Source: Zoogloea sp. LCSB751 (GTDB lineage: Bacteria > Pseudomonadota > Gammaproteobacteria > Burkholderiales > Rhodocyclaceae). From it: a DNA stretch of 64,000 nt. The stretch spans positions 231,974 through 295,973 of the forward strand of contig NZ_MWUM01000004.1 of assembly GCF_002028455.1 (NCBI RefSeq), in the 5' to 3' direction. Of this stretch, positions 8,572-17,503 are shown in pieces. The notes beneath the pieces were generated by a model. That model was given only the letters and a program-made list of their open reading frames with translations, was not told the DNA's origin and made no database searches. The translations under genes and the position numbers were made by a program. Each line of letters starts with the position of its first letter. Positions within the stretch are counted from its first letter, which is position 1.

Positions 8572-10167
8572 TCAATGGCCCGTTCCATGCCCGGCGCCGC
8601 CCGCCATGTGGCGGCCGATCTCCGCCACATCCACGTAACCGGCCAGCACCTGGTGGGCGATGCGCCCTTCCGACATCACCAGGATGCGGTCGGACAGTTC
8701 CAGCAGCTCGTCCAGATCTTCGCTGACCAGCAGGATCGCCGCGCCGTCGTTGCGGGCCTGATCGAGCCGGCGGTGGATCGCCTCGGTGGCGGCGAAGTCC
8801 AGCCCGAACACCGGGTTGGCGACGATCAGCAGGCGCACCGCGCCGGACAGCTCGCGGGCCAGCACGGCCCGCTGGACGTTGCCGCCGGACAGGTTCTCGA
8901 TGGCCGCCGACGGGTCCGGTGGACGCACGCCGAAGGCCTCGATCCATTCCTTCGCCCGGCGCGTCAGCGCGCCGCGGCGCAGGAAGCGCAGGCTGAGCCA
9001 GCCGCCGGAGAACGGCGCGATGTCGAAATCCCGCAACCCCATGTTCTCCGCCACGCTCATGGTGGGAACGCAGGCATTGCGCAGGGGCTCCTCGGGCAGG
9101 CTGAAGACACCGTGGCGGCGCAGCTCGGCCCGCGTCGCGCCGTAGGTTTCGCCATCCACCCGCAGCGCCCCGCCGCGCGCGCTGCGCTGGCCGAGCAGCA
9201 CCTCGATCAGCTCCTTCTGCCCGTTGCCGGCCACCCCGGCGATGCCGACGATCTCGCCGGCGCGCACCACCAGGTCCAGTTCGCGCACCGCCGGCATGCC
9301 TCGATCGTTGTCGGCGCACAGGCGGTCCACCGCCAGGCGGATTTCTCCCGTCTTGCGCTCCGGATCGGCGGCCCGCCGCCGCGGCGCAGTGGCAACGAAA
9401 ACCGCGCTGCCGACCATCATCTCGGCCATGTCCTGGGTCGTCAGCTCCCCGACCTTGCCGCTCCCCGCCAGCTTGCCGCGCCGCAGCACCGTGACGCTGT
9501 CGCCGTAGGCGCTCACCTCGCGGAACTTGTGGGTGATCATCATCACCGTCAGGCGGCCGTCCCGCGTCATGCCGTGCAGCAGACCGAGCACCTCGTCGGC
9601 CTCGGCTGGGGTCAACACCGAGGTCGGCTCGTCGAGGATCAGCAGGCGCTGGCCCAGGTAGAGCTGCTTGAGGATCTCCAGCTTCTGCTTCTCGCCGGCG
9701 GCCAGGTCGGCCACCCGCGCGTTAAGGTCGAGGCGGAACGGCGTGCTGGCCAGAAAGGCCGCCAGCGCTGCCTTCTCCCGCCGCCAGTCGATACGCAATG
9801 GCAGATCGCCGCGGGCCAGCAGCAGGTTCTCGGCCACCGTCATGCCCGGCGCCAGCGTGAAGTGCTGGTAGACCATGCCGATGCGCAGGCGCTGGGCGTC
9901 CCGCGGGCTGCGGATGGCCTGCTCACGGCCATCCACCAGGAAACTGCCCTCCTCCGGCGGGTGGTAGCCGACCAGGCATTTCACCAGCGTGCTCTTGCCG
10001 GCGCCGTTCTCGCCGAGCAAGCAGTGGAAGCTGCCGGCCTCCACCTTGAGGGACACCTCGTCGAGGGCCGTCAGCGCGCCGAAGCGCTTGGTGACCCGGT
10101 AGGCCTCGACGGCCGCACCGCGGTCCTGCACATCGGCTGCCAGCAGCGTATGGGTGAGCGCGTCCAT
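8572..10167 (-). CDS. ABC transporter ATPase with two nucleotide-binding domains (BMP/nucleoside-type importer)
   Basis: 531-residue double ATPase of the sugar/purine-nucleoside importer class (RbsA, NupO/YufO type). Domain 1 has Walker A (GENGAGKST), a variant signature ([15 protein letters not shown]) and Walker B ([12 protein letters not shown]). Domain 2 lacks a canonical Walker A ([10 protein letters not shown]), keeps the signature [15 protein letters not shown], and has the usual degenerate Walker B ([12 protein letters not shown]). That asymmetry is normal for this class. It works with the two permeases and the BMP binding protein upstream. It lies 4 bases after biuH. Confidence 0.9.
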   Translation of the reverse strand: MDALTHTLLAADVQDRGAAVEAYRVTKRFGALTALDEVSLKVEAGSFHCLLGENGAGKSTLVKCLVGYHPPEEGSFLVDGREQAIRSPRDAQRLRIGMVYQHFTLAPGMTVAENLLLARGDLPLRIDWRREKAALAAFLASTPFRLDLNARVADLAAGEKQKLEILKQLYLGQRLLILDEPTSVLTPAEADEVLGLLHGMTRDGRLTVMMITHKFREVSAYGDSVTVLRRGKLAGSGKVGELTTQDMAEMMVGSAVFVATAPRRRAADPERKTGEIRLAVDRLCADNDRGMPAVRELDLVVRAGEIVGIAGVAGNGQKELIEVLLGQRSARGGALRVDGETYGATRAELRRHGVFSLPEEPLRNACVPTMSVAENMGLRDFDIAPFSGGWLSLRFLRRGALTRRAKEWIEAFGVRPPDPSAAIENLSGGNVQRAVLARELSGAVRLLIVANPVFGLDFAATEAIHRRLDQARNDGAAILLVSEDLDELLELSDRILVMSEGRIAHQVLAGYVDVAEIGRHMAGGAGHGTGH

Positions 10168-10171
10168 GGCC

Positions 10172-10855
10172 CTACTCCAGCGCCGCCAGCAAGGTGCTGG
10201 AATCGGCCACCGCGCCGAACACTCCGCCCTGCATCTTGATCATCTTGAGCGCCGCCAGGTGGTTGCCATGGTCGGTGGCGCCGCAGCAGTCCTCCAGCAG
10301 CAGGCACTCGAAGCCCATGTCGTTGGCGTCGCGCATGGTGGTGTGCACGCACACGTCGGTGGTGATGCCGGTCAGGATGATGTTGCGGATACCCCGCGTG
10401 CGCAGGATCAGCTCCAGGTCGGTGGCGTAGAACGAGCCCTTGCCCGGTTTGTCGATGACCACCTCGCCGGGCAGCGGCGCCAGCTCGGGAATGATCTCCC
10501 AGCCCGGCTCGCCGCGTACCAGGATGCGCCCGCAGGGCCCGGCGTCGCCGATGCCGGCGCCGATGCGCCGGGAGCGCCAGCGCTTGTTGGGCGGCAGGTC
10601 GGCCAGATCCGGACGGTGCCCCTCGCGGGTATGGATGATGAAGAAGCCCAGGCTGCGCAGACGCGCCAGCACCGCCTTGATCGGCTCGATCGGCGCGCGG
10701 GTCAGGGACAGGTCGTAACCCATCTTGTCCACGTAGCCGCCGACGCCGCAGAAGTCGGTCTGCATGTCGATGATGATCAGCGCGGTGTTGGCCGGCGTCA
10801 GGTCGCCGTTCCAGGGCCAAGGATAGGGATCGGCTTCGAGGTGGAAAGCGGTCAT
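10172..10855 (-). CDS. biuH: Biuret amidohydrolase BiuH (isochorismatase-like)
   Basis: 227-residue cysteine hydrolase that converts biuret to allophanate and ammonia. The triad is D30 ([10 protein letters not shown]), K136 (DKPGKGSF) and C169 ([11 protein letters not shown]). These positions are offset by exactly 6 from the published triad of Rhizobium leguminosarum BiuH (D36, K142, C175, recalled). The N-terminal [20 protein letters not shown] block and [18 protein letters not shown] also match that enzyme as I remember it. The start at 10855 has AGGAG 8 bases upstream; an in-frame ATG at 10882 is less likely. It sits inside the importer genes and upstream of its paralogue. Confidence 0.9.
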   Translation of the reverse strand: MTAFHLEADPYPWPWNGDLTPANTALIIIDMQTDFCGVGGYVDKMGYDLSLTRAPIEPIKAVLARLRSLGFFIIHTREGHRPDLADLPPNKRWRSRRIGAGIGDAGPCGRILVRGEPGWEIIPELAPLPGEVVIDKPGKGSFYATDLELILRTRGIRNIILTGITTDVCVHTTMRDANDMGFECLLLEDCCGATDHGNHLAALKMIKMQGGVFGAVADSSTLLAALE

Positions 10856-10886
10856 GCTTGAAGCTCCTGCCAGGGTTGTCATGGAT

Positions 10887-11822
10887 TCAGCGCTGGGTGA
10901 AGGACAGCTCGCCGGGCGCGCCGGCCAGGGTCTGCCCCGGCGTCCAGCTGGCCGCCATCAGGGCCAGGGTCAGCACATAGGGCGCCGCGTTGAAGAGGTA
11001 GTAGCCGGCCGTGATGCCCTGCGACTGCAAGGCGGGGCCGAGGGCACCGGCAGCGCCGAACAGCAGTGCCGCCAGCGCACAGCGCAGCGGATTCCAGCGG
11101 GCGAAGATAACCAGCGCCACCGCCATCAGCCCCTGCCCGCTGGACAGGCCTTCGTTCCAGCTGCCCGGGTAATAGAGGGACAGAAAGGCACCGCCGACGC
11201 CGGCCAGGAAACCGCCGGCCGCCGTCGCCCCGATACGGATCGGCACCACCGGGTAGCCCAGCGCCCGCGCCGCCGCCGCGTTGTCACCGACCAGGCGTAG
11301 CGCCAGCCCCCAGCGGCTCGCCCGGAAGGCCCAGTGCAGCAGGCCCGCCAGCGCCAGCCCGACGGGCAGCAGCACGTTGATGCGCAGTGCCGAGCGGATC
11401 TGTTCATCGTCGCTCCACGCCCCCAGTTCCACGGACGGCAGCATCGGCGCCTGGGGCTGGATCAGCGGCTTGCCGAGGAAGAAGGCCAGCCCAGTGCCAA
11501 ACAGCATCAGCGCGATGCCGACGGCGATGTCATTCACCTTGGGCAGTGAACACAGGCCACCGTGCAACAGCCCCATCAGCACCCCGCACAGCCCGGCGGC
11601 CAGCACGCCCAGCCACGGCGAGCCGGTGAGCAGCGAAACGCCGTAGCCACCCATCGCACCCAGCACCAGCGTGCCCTCCAGGCCCAGGTTGATGCGCCCG
11701 GATTTCTCGGTGATGCATTCCCCGAGGCTGACGAACAGGAAGGGCGTGCTGACCCGCAGGGCGCCGCCCAGCAGGGCCAGCGCAAGACTGCCGAAGGCCA
11801 GACCGTCAGTGGTTTCAGACAC
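10887..11822 (-). CDS. ABC importer permease, second subunit (BMP/nucleoside type)
   Basis: 311-residue polytopic inner-membrane permease of the BPD_transp_2 family. It has about eight hydrophobic segments, the [20 protein letters not shown] signature and a conserved [19 protein letters not shown] cytoplasmic loop that contacts the ATPase. I use the GTG at 11822, which has AAAGGAG six bases upstream and overlaps the end of the first permease by 8 bases; the longer frame lies within that gene. It forms the channel with the first permease. Confidence 0.88.
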   Translation of the reverse strand: MSETTDGLAFGSLALALLGGALRVSTPFLFVSLGECITEKSGRINLGLEGTLVLGAMGGYGVSLLTGSPWLGVLAAGLCGVLMGLLHGGLCSLPKVNDIAVGIALMLFGTGLAFFLGKPLIQPQAPMLPSVELGAWSDDEQIRSALRINVLLPVGLALAGLLHWAFRASRWGLALRLVGDNAAAARALGYPVVPIRIGATAAGGFLAGVGGAFLSLYYPGSWNEGLSSGQGLMAVALVIFARWNPLRCALAALLFGAAGALGPALQSQGITAGYYLFNAAPYVLTLALMAASWTPGQTLAGAPGELSFTQR

Positions 11823-12861
11823 GGCGGACTCCTTTCCGGTTGAGAGTTTCGAAAGCCAGCAGCGCCACGAACAGCGCGCCCTGCAACACCAGCACGGCGG
11901 CGTCGGGCAGATCCAGGCGCCGCTGCAGCAGGCTGCCGGACGCCCCGATGCCACCCACCAGGATGGCCCCGGCGACGATGCCCAGCGGGTTGTGGCGGGC
12001 GGCGAAGGACACCAGGATGCCGGCGTAGCCGTAACCCGCCAGCAGCGAGGCGTTGGCGCTGCCATGCACCGCAGCCACTTCGAGCATCCCCGCCACGCCG
12101 GCCGCGCCGCCGCCGAGGAAGCAGGCCGCGATCAGCAGCGTACCGACCGGCAGGCCGGCCATCAGCGCCACCCGCGGATTGCCGCCGACGACGCCGACCG
12201 AGAAGCCGAACACCGTACGCCGCAACAGGAACCACGCCGCCGTGCAGGCCAGCACGCCCCACACCAGGCCCCAATGCACTTCCAGGCCCGGCAGCAGACC
12301 GATCAGCACCGCCTCGGGCAGCGGCGGCGTCGAAGGCTTGTTGAGGCTGGCCGGATCGCGCAAGACGCCTTCGACCAGAAAATTGAACAACGCGATGCCG
12401 ATGTAGGAGAGCAGCAGGCTGGAGATGGTCTCGTTGATGCCCCGCACGTGGCGCAGCCAGGCCGACGCTGCGATCCACGCCCCACCGGCCACGAAGCCCG
12501 CCAGCGCCATCAGCAGCTGCACCGGCAGGGCCGGCCAGCCGGCGGTCAGGGACGGCACCATCGCCGCGGCAAGCGCGCCCAGCGCCAACGCCCCTTCCCC
12601 GCCGATGATCACCAGCCCGGCGCGGGCCGGCAGGGCCACACAGAGCGCGGTTAGCATCAGCGGCGCGGCGCGCGCCAGGGTGTTCTGCCACGCGAAGGCC
12701 GAACCGAAGGCGCCCTCCACCACCAGCCCCAGCGCCTCCGGCGCCTCGAAGCCCTGGGCCGCCAGGAAGGCCGCGAACAGCAGTGCGGCTGCCAACGCCG
12801 CGGCAGTAAAGGGCGCCAGCGGCGCAACGGCGTGCATGACCCGGTTCATGGCGGCCTCCAT
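11815..12861 (-). CDS. ABC importer permease, first subunit (BMP/nucleoside type)
   Basis: 348-residue inner-membrane permease of the BPD_transp_2 family with about nine hydrophobic segments. Family hallmarks are the ARAGLVIIGGEGALALGALA block after the second or third helix, RGINETISSLLLSYIG, and a VGGNPRVALMAGLPV loop for ATPase coupling. It starts 3 bases after the stop of the BMP binding-protein gene and overlaps the second permease, so the subunits are made in stoichiometric order. The substrate is inferred from the operon to be a ureide rather than a nucleoside. Confidence 0.88.
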   Translation of the reverse strand: MEAAMNRVMHAVAPLAPFTAAALAAALLFAAFLAAQGFEAPEALGLVVEGAFGSAFAWQNTLARAAPLMLTALCVALPARAGLVIIGGEGALALGALAAAMVPSLTAGWPALPVQLLMALAGFVAGGAWIAASAWLRHVRGINETISSLLLSYIGIALFNFLVEGVLRDPASLNKPSTPPLPEAVLIGLLPGLEVHWGLVWGVLACTAAWFLLRRTVFGFSVGVVGGNPRVALMAGLPVGTLLIAACFLGGGAAGVAGMLEVAAVHGSANASLLAGYGYAGILVSFAARHNPLGIVAGAILVGGIGASGSLLQRRLDLPDAAVLVLQGALFVALLAFETLNRKGVRRV

Positions 12862-12864
12862 GGC

Positions 12865-13989
12865 TCAGACCTGCCCTATCACGCCGTCGACCAGGTAGTT
12901 CATGCTCTCCAGCAAAGGGTCCTGCTGGCCGAGCACCTTGCCGGCGGCAATCACTGTCTTGCCGGTGTTATCCACCAGCGGCCCCTTGAAGATCGGGAAA
13001 TCACCCTTCAGCATCGCCGCCTTGACCGCCTCGGACTTCTTCTTCGCTTCGGCCGACACCGCCGGCCCGAAGGGCGATGGCTTGACGAAGCCGTCCTTCA
13101 GCCCGCCGCGCAGGAAATTGACCATCGGCTTGCCGTCGAGGGTCGCCTTGACGATCTGCGTATACGGTGTCTGCCAGTCCCACTCGGCGCCGGTCAGGTA
13201 GCCCTTGGGTGCCAGGCGGGCCTGGCTGGCGTGGTAGCCACAGCTGTACACGCCGCGGCGCTCGGCGGTCTCGACGATGACCTTGGGGCTATCCACGTGA
13301 CAGGTCAGCACATCCACGCCCTGGTCGATGAGGCTGTTGGCGGCCTCGGCCTCCTTGACCGGCAGCGACCAGTCGCCAGTGAAGATCACTTTCACCGTCG
13401 CCTTCGGGTCCACCGAACGCGCACCGAGCAGGAAGGCGTTGATGTTGCGCAACACCTGCGGAATCGGCTTGGCGGCGATGAAACCGAGTTTCTTGCTCTT
13501 GCTCGCCGAGGCCGCGGCGATGCCGTCGAGGTACTGGCACTCGTCGATGTAACCGAAGAAGCTGCCGACGTTCTTCGGGTGCTTGCCCGCGGTCCACAGC
13601 CCGCCGCAGTGGGCGAAGCGCACGTTCGGGTATTTCTCGGCCATCTTCAGCACATGGGGATCGAAGTAACCGAAGGAGGTGGCGAAGATCAGGGAGGCCT
13701 TGTCCTGGTTGATCATCGCCTCCATGGTCTTCTGCACGGCCACCGTCTCCGGCACCTTCTCTTCCTCCACCACCTTCACGCCGGGCATCTTCTTGAGGGC
13801 TGCGACCGCCTGGGCCTGGGCCTGGTTGTAGCCGAAGTCGTCCCGCGGGCCGACATAGATCACGCCGACCACCAGCTTGTCGGCCGCGCCGGCCAGACCG
13901 ATGCCGAAGGGCAAGGCGCTGGCGGCGGCGCCGGTACCGAGAATGCGGAGGATGTCGCGGCGGCCGGCGGAGAAACGGGTTTGAGCCAT
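12865..13989 (-). CDS. BMP-family periplasmic substrate-binding protein, Tat-type signal
   Basis: 374-residue solute-binding protein of the BMP (PnrA/Med) family, the partner of the two-permease importer. The N-terminus has a twin-arginine-like signal (GRRDILRILGTG, then a hydrophobic stretch ending near AGAA), suggesting export as a folded protein. The mature part starts with KLVVGVIYVGPRDDFGYN, the typical first strand of BMP proteins. The ATG at 13989 is chosen because it begins the signal peptide. Known BMP importers carry nucleosides, purines or riboflavin, but this one lies between atzF and biuH, so triuret/biuret is the inferred ligand. Confidence 0.88.
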   Translation of the reverse strand: MAQTRFSAGRRDILRILGTGAAASALPFGIGLAGAADKLVVGVIYVGPRDDFGYNQAQAQAVAALKKMPGVKVVEEEKVPETVAVQKTMEAMINQDKASLIFATSFGYFDPHVLKMAEKYPNVRFAHCGGLWTAGKHPKNVGSFFGYIDECQYLDGIAAASASKSKKLGFIAAKPIPQVLRNINAFLLGARSVDPKATVKVIFTGDWSLPVKEAEAANSLIDQGVDVLTCHVDSPKVIVETAERRGVYSCGYHASQARLAPKGYLTGAEWDWQTPYTQIVKATLDGKPMVNFLRGGLKDGFVKPSPFGPAVSAEAKKKSEAVKAAMLKGDFPIFKGPLVDNTGKTVIAAGKVLGQQDPLLESMNYLVDGVIGQV

Positions 13990-14015
13990 GGTTGTTCTCT
14001 CTTTCGTTGGGGGGT

Positions 14016-15842
14016 TCAGGACAAGGTCGGGTCGGCAAGACGCGCCGCCGCGTGTAGATGCGTGCGCCAGCCACCGCTGGCGGAAATATCCTGGGCGCCG
14101 GTCAGGGCCACGCCCTCGCAGATGAAGCCCTTCACCTGCCGGCCGTCGGCGAGGATCAGCGTGCCGATGCCCAGCGGCGGCGGAATCTCGGCGACGAAGC
14201 TGCCGAACAGACGCAGCGGCATCTCCCACACCTCCACTTCGATGGCGTGCCCCGCCCCGCTCACCCGTTCGAGCCCGGGCTTGGGCGGCACGGTGCCGGG
14301 CAGCGCGTGCAGACGGTAGAGCGGCGCGGTGCGCGTCGTTTCCACCAGGCGGGCGGCCCGTTCGAGGAGCTGCCAGTTGAGCGGCAGACCGCTCAGATGA
14401 GCGCCGACCACGGCCACCTGCACGGTGGCCTCCCGCGGCGGCAGGGCCGGCAAGGGCTGTTCACGGCGCGGCGGCTCCGCGACGGTCAGGCCGAGCCGCC
14501 GATGCAGGACGCGCTCCCAGCAACGCGCAGTTTCCGCCAGCAGATGATCGGCGCCGGACGGCCCGATCAGGGTCACACCCGCCGGCAGGCCGTCGCCGCG
14601 GAACGGCCCCGGCATGGCCAGCGCCGACAGGCCGAGGAGATTGACGAAATTGGTGTAGCGCCCCAGCCAGGCATTGCGCTCGATGGGCTGCTGAGCGATC
14701 TCGCGCCGCGTGAAGTGGGTCGGTGCGGTTGGCACCAGCAGCACGTCCACCTGCTCGAAGACCCGGTGGCAGGCAGGCGCCAGCTCGTCCAGCCGATAGC
14801 GTCCGCGAAAGGCGTCGGCGGCGGACTGGGTGTCGGCGCGGCCGATGATCGAGGCCACGATCGGATCGAGGCTGGCGTGCGGCGTGTCGAGAAAGCTGCC
14901 CAGTGCGGCCCGCCGTTCTGCGATCCACGGTCCGTCGTAGAGCAGCGTCGCCACCGCATGGAAGGGCGTCAGGTCCACCTCCTTCAGACTCACGCCGGGC
15001 AGGCACTGCACCGCGCCAAGTGCAGCCTCGAAGGCCGTCCAGGCCCGTGCATCGAGTTCGCCCTGCAGCCCCACCGGCACGCCCACCACCAGACCACGGG
15101 GTTTGAGCCCGCGGGCGGGAACCGCCCCATCCGCAGTAACAGACAGCACCTGCCAGGCATCCGCAACGGTGTGGGCAAAGATCGACACGCAATCCAGGCT
15201 GCGGCAGGCCGGCACCACGCCGCCGGTGCCGACGAGGCCTGGCGTCGGCTTGAGCCCGACCAGGTTGCAGAAGCCCGCCGGCACCCGGCCCGACCCGGCC
15301 GTATCGGTGCCAAGCGCGAAAGCCACGTGCCCGAGGGCGGTCGCTGCGGCCGAACCGGAACTCGAACCACCGGAGATGTAGTCCGGGTGGAAGGGATTGC
15401 ACACCGTGCCGTAGGGCGAACGGGTGCCGACCAGGCCGGTGGCAAACTGATCGAGGTTGGTCTTGCCCAGCGCAATGGCACCGGCCTCTTCGAGGCGTCG
15501 CACCGCGTCGGCGGAATACTCCGCCAGGTAGGCGAACTCGCGGCAGGCGGCGGTGGTCCTGAAGCCGGCCACGTCGATGTTGTCCTTCACCGCAAAGGGC
15601 ACACCGAGCAGCGGTTGCCGGGCCAGGGCAGCGTCCGGGTCGGCCAGCAGACTGGCATCCATTGCCGCCAGCCGTTCGCGCAGGTCTCCCTGGGATGCGA
15701 CGCTGATCCAGATGGCCGGATCGTCGGCGGCGGCGATCCGTGCCAGCAGCGCCCGGATCAATCCGCCGGGCAGAAAGCGACCGCTCCGGTAGCTCTCGAG
15801 CAGGTAATCGATGGTCAATACACGCGGCAGACTGGCATTCAC
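14016..15842 (-). CDS. atzF: Allophanate hydrolase AtzF
   Basis: 608-residue amidase-signature enzyme that splits allophanate into CO2 and two ammonia. The Ser-cisSer-Lys triad is visible as K86 (FAVKDNID), S160 (GGSSSGS) and S184 (GTDTAGSG), with the family's 24-residue spacing between the two serines. The C-terminal domain characteristic of allophanate hydrolase is present from about residue 465 (VAVVGAHLSGLPLNWQLL). The GTG at 15842 gives nearly the same length as Pseudomonas AtzF (about 605). The frame continues to an ATG at 15890, but that would put the operator palindrome inside the gene. It is the first gene of the operon and supplies the last pathway step. Confidence 0.92.
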   Translation of the reverse strand: MNASLPRVLTIDYLLESYRSGRFLPGGLIRALLARIAAADDPAIWISVASQGDLRERLAAMDASLLADPDAALARQPLLGVPFAVKDNIDVAGFRTTAACREFAYLAEYSADAVRRLEEAGAIALGKTNLDQFATGLVGTRSPYGTVCNPFHPDYISGGSSSGSAAATALGHVAFALGTDTAGSGRVPAGFCNLVGLKPTPGLVGTGGVVPACRSLDCVSIFAHTVADAWQVLSVTADGAVPARGLKPRGLVVGVPVGLQGELDARAWTAFEAALGAVQCLPGVSLKEVDLTPFHAVATLLYDGPWIAERRAALGSFLDTPHASLDPIVASIIGRADTQSAADAFRGRYRLDELAPACHRVFEQVDVLLVPTAPTHFTRREIAQQPIERNAWLGRYTNFVNLLGLSALAMPGPFRGDGLPAGVTLIGPSGADHLLAETARCWERVLHRRLGLTVAEPPRREQPLPALPPREATVQVAVVGAHLSGLPLNWQLLERAARLVETTRTAPLYRLHALPGTVPPKPGLERVSGAGHAIEVEVWEMPLRLFGSFVAEIPPPLGIGTLILADGRQVKGFICEGVALTGAQDISASGGWRTHLHAAARLADPTLS

Positions 15843-15854
15843 GATAAGCACCCA

Positions 15855-15882
15855 AACTTGGATACAAGACAGAATCCAAGTT
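15855..15882. promoter_or_regulatory. Palindromic operator at the head of the ureide operon
   Basis: A perfect inverted repeat with 9-base arms (AACTTGGAT and ATCCAAGTT) and a 10-base spacer lies 13-40 bases upstream of the atzF GTG. Its half contains TTGTATCCAA, resembling FCD-type GntR operators such as TTGTATACAA. The operon's own GntR protein is the obvious binder. I could not assign -35/-10 boxes with confidence. Confidence 0.6.
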
Positions 15883-16105
15883 AGCAGCATGTATGCCAGT
15901 TAAATCGCCTTCAGCCGCCCTATAAAAATCATGGGCTTAGCGAAACACACGAAATGGCACCCCATGCGGCGTTGCACCATCAACGGGACAATTCCGAAAC
16001 CAGGCACGCTCCCGGTGCATTTCAGCGCCATACCCACCGCCGTAGCCCACCGGACAGGCGTAAGATTCGGCCCCCTGAATCCACCCGCCATCACAGGAGT
16101 TGCCC

Positions 16106-17434
16106 ATGCGCCGCCTGAGCACTGCCAGCAGCCGTCGCGACCTCCTCATCCTCGCCCTGCCGGCCATTGCGGTGGTCATCGCTGCCTTCGCACTGGCCTG
16201 GCAGTTCGTGCGGCCGGCGCCGCCGAAGAAGATCGTCATCAGCACCGGGGCCGTCGGCGGCGCGTACCAGTTCTTCGGCGAACACTACAAGGCGAAGCTG
16301 GCTCAGGAAGGCATCGAGGTCGAGCTGCGGCCGTCCACCGGCGCCGTCGAGAACCTTATGCGCCTCAAGACCGACGACAGCGTGGACGCGGGCTTCGTAC
16401 AGGGCGGCATCGCCAACGAGCCGGAATCCGAAGATCTGGCCACCCTCGGCAGCATGTACCTGGAACCGGTGTGGGTCTTCCACCGGGGCAAGGACGACTA
16501 CCAGCGCCTGACCCAATTGAAGGGCAAGAAGATCGCCGTCGGCGTGCAAGGCAGCGGTGCCCAGCTCTTCGCGCTGCAGCTGCTGTCGGCCAACGGCTTC
16601 GCCACCCACGACCCGACGCTGGTGGCCATCGGCGGCATGGAGGCGGTGGACGCCCTCAAGCGCGGCGACGTGGAGGCCTTCTTCGTGGTCGGCGCGCCGC
16701 AGGCGCCGGTGGTGGACGCCCTGCTCCACACGGAAGGCATCAAGCTGCTCGACTTTGTCCAGGCGGAAGGCTACGTACGCCACTTTCCGCACCTGCTGAC
16801 GGTCACCCTGCCCCGCGGCGCCATCGACATCGCCAACGACCGGCCGGCCAGGGACATCCACCTGCTCGCCGCCACCGCCAACCTGGTGGTCAAGGCCGAC
16901 ATCCATCCAGCCATCGTCACCCTGCTGCTCAAGCACGCCCGCGAGATCCACAGTACGCCTGGCCTGCTGCAAGCCGCCGGGGCCTTCCCGACGCCGCAGG
17001 ATCATTCGCTGCCGCTGCACCCATCGGCACGCCGCTTCTACGACAGCGGCCCGCCCTTCCTGCAACGCTACCTGCCGTTCTGGCTGGCCGTACTGATCGA
17101 CCGCCTGATCGTGATGCTGCTACCGCTGGTCGCGGTCGTCATTCCCCTTTCCAAGGTGCTGCCGGGTATCTACAACTGGCGTATCCGCTCGCGTATCTAC
17201 CGCTGGTACGGGGAGCTGAAGTACCTGGAGAACGAGCTCGACCAGGTGCCCTCCGCCGCCCACGACCCGGACGCCATCGACGCCTTCATCGTGCGCCTCG
17301 ACCGCATCGAGCAGCGCGCGCTGCACCGCAAACTGCCGCTGGCCTTCAGCACCGAGCTGTACACCCTGCGCGAACATATCGCGCTGGTACGCAGCCGCCT
17401 GCAGCGGCTTGCGGAAACTGCCACAGAACGTTGA
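16106..17434 (+). CDS. Membrane-anchored TAXI-family TRAP-type solute-binding protein
   Basis: 442-residue protein of the TAXI family of periplasmic binding proteins. The N-terminus is a membrane anchor (about residues 12-35). The binding domain starts at KKIVISTGAVGGAYQFFGEHY and includes LMRLKTDDSVDAGFVQGG. Unusually, a C-terminal membrane pair follows (about 320-350, LPFWLAVLIDRLIVMLLPLV) and then a basic, helical cytoplasmic tail of about 90 residues. No TRAP permease gene is nearby, so this is an orphan binding/sensing protein rather than a classical importer subunit. The ATG at 16106 has CAGGAG at good spacing. It is divergent from the ureide operon. Confidence 0.85.
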   Translation: MRRLSTASSRRDLLILALPAIAVVIAAFALAWQFVRPAPPKKIVISTGAVGGAYQFFGEHYKAKLAQEGIEVELRPSTGAVENLMRLKTDDSVDAGFVQGGIANEPESEDLATLGSMYLEPVWVFHRGKDDYQRLTQLKGKKIAVGVQGSGAQLFALQLLSANGFATHDPTLVAIGGMEAVDALKRGDVEAFFVVGAPQAPVVDALLHTEGIKLLDFVQAEGYVRHFPHLLTVTLPRGAIDIANDRPARDIHLLAATANLVVKADIHPAIVTLLLKHAREIHSTPGLLQAAGAFPTPQDHSLPLHPSARRFYDSGPPFLQRYLPFWLAVLIDRLIVMLLPLVAVVIPLSKVLPGIYNWRIRSRIYRWYGELKYLENELDQVPSAAHDPDAIDAFIVRLDRIEQRALHRKLPLAFSTELYTLREHIALVRSRLQRLAETATER

Positions 17435-17452
17435 AAGTCCAATTGATACACT

Positions 17453-17487
17453 CGTAGCGCCGGTTGCCATCCGGCGCCGGCGCTACG
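17453..17487. repeat. Long GC-rich inverted repeat (REP-like hairpin)
   Basis: Perfect 11-base arms (17453-17463 and 17477-17487) around a 13-base spacer fill most of the gap between the TAXI gene and xpt. No T run follows, so it is not a standard terminator. It resembles dispersed intergenic REP-type palindromes, though it could also act in the xpt leader. Confidence 0.55.
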
Positions 17488-17503
17488 CATAACGAGCCAC
17501 ACC

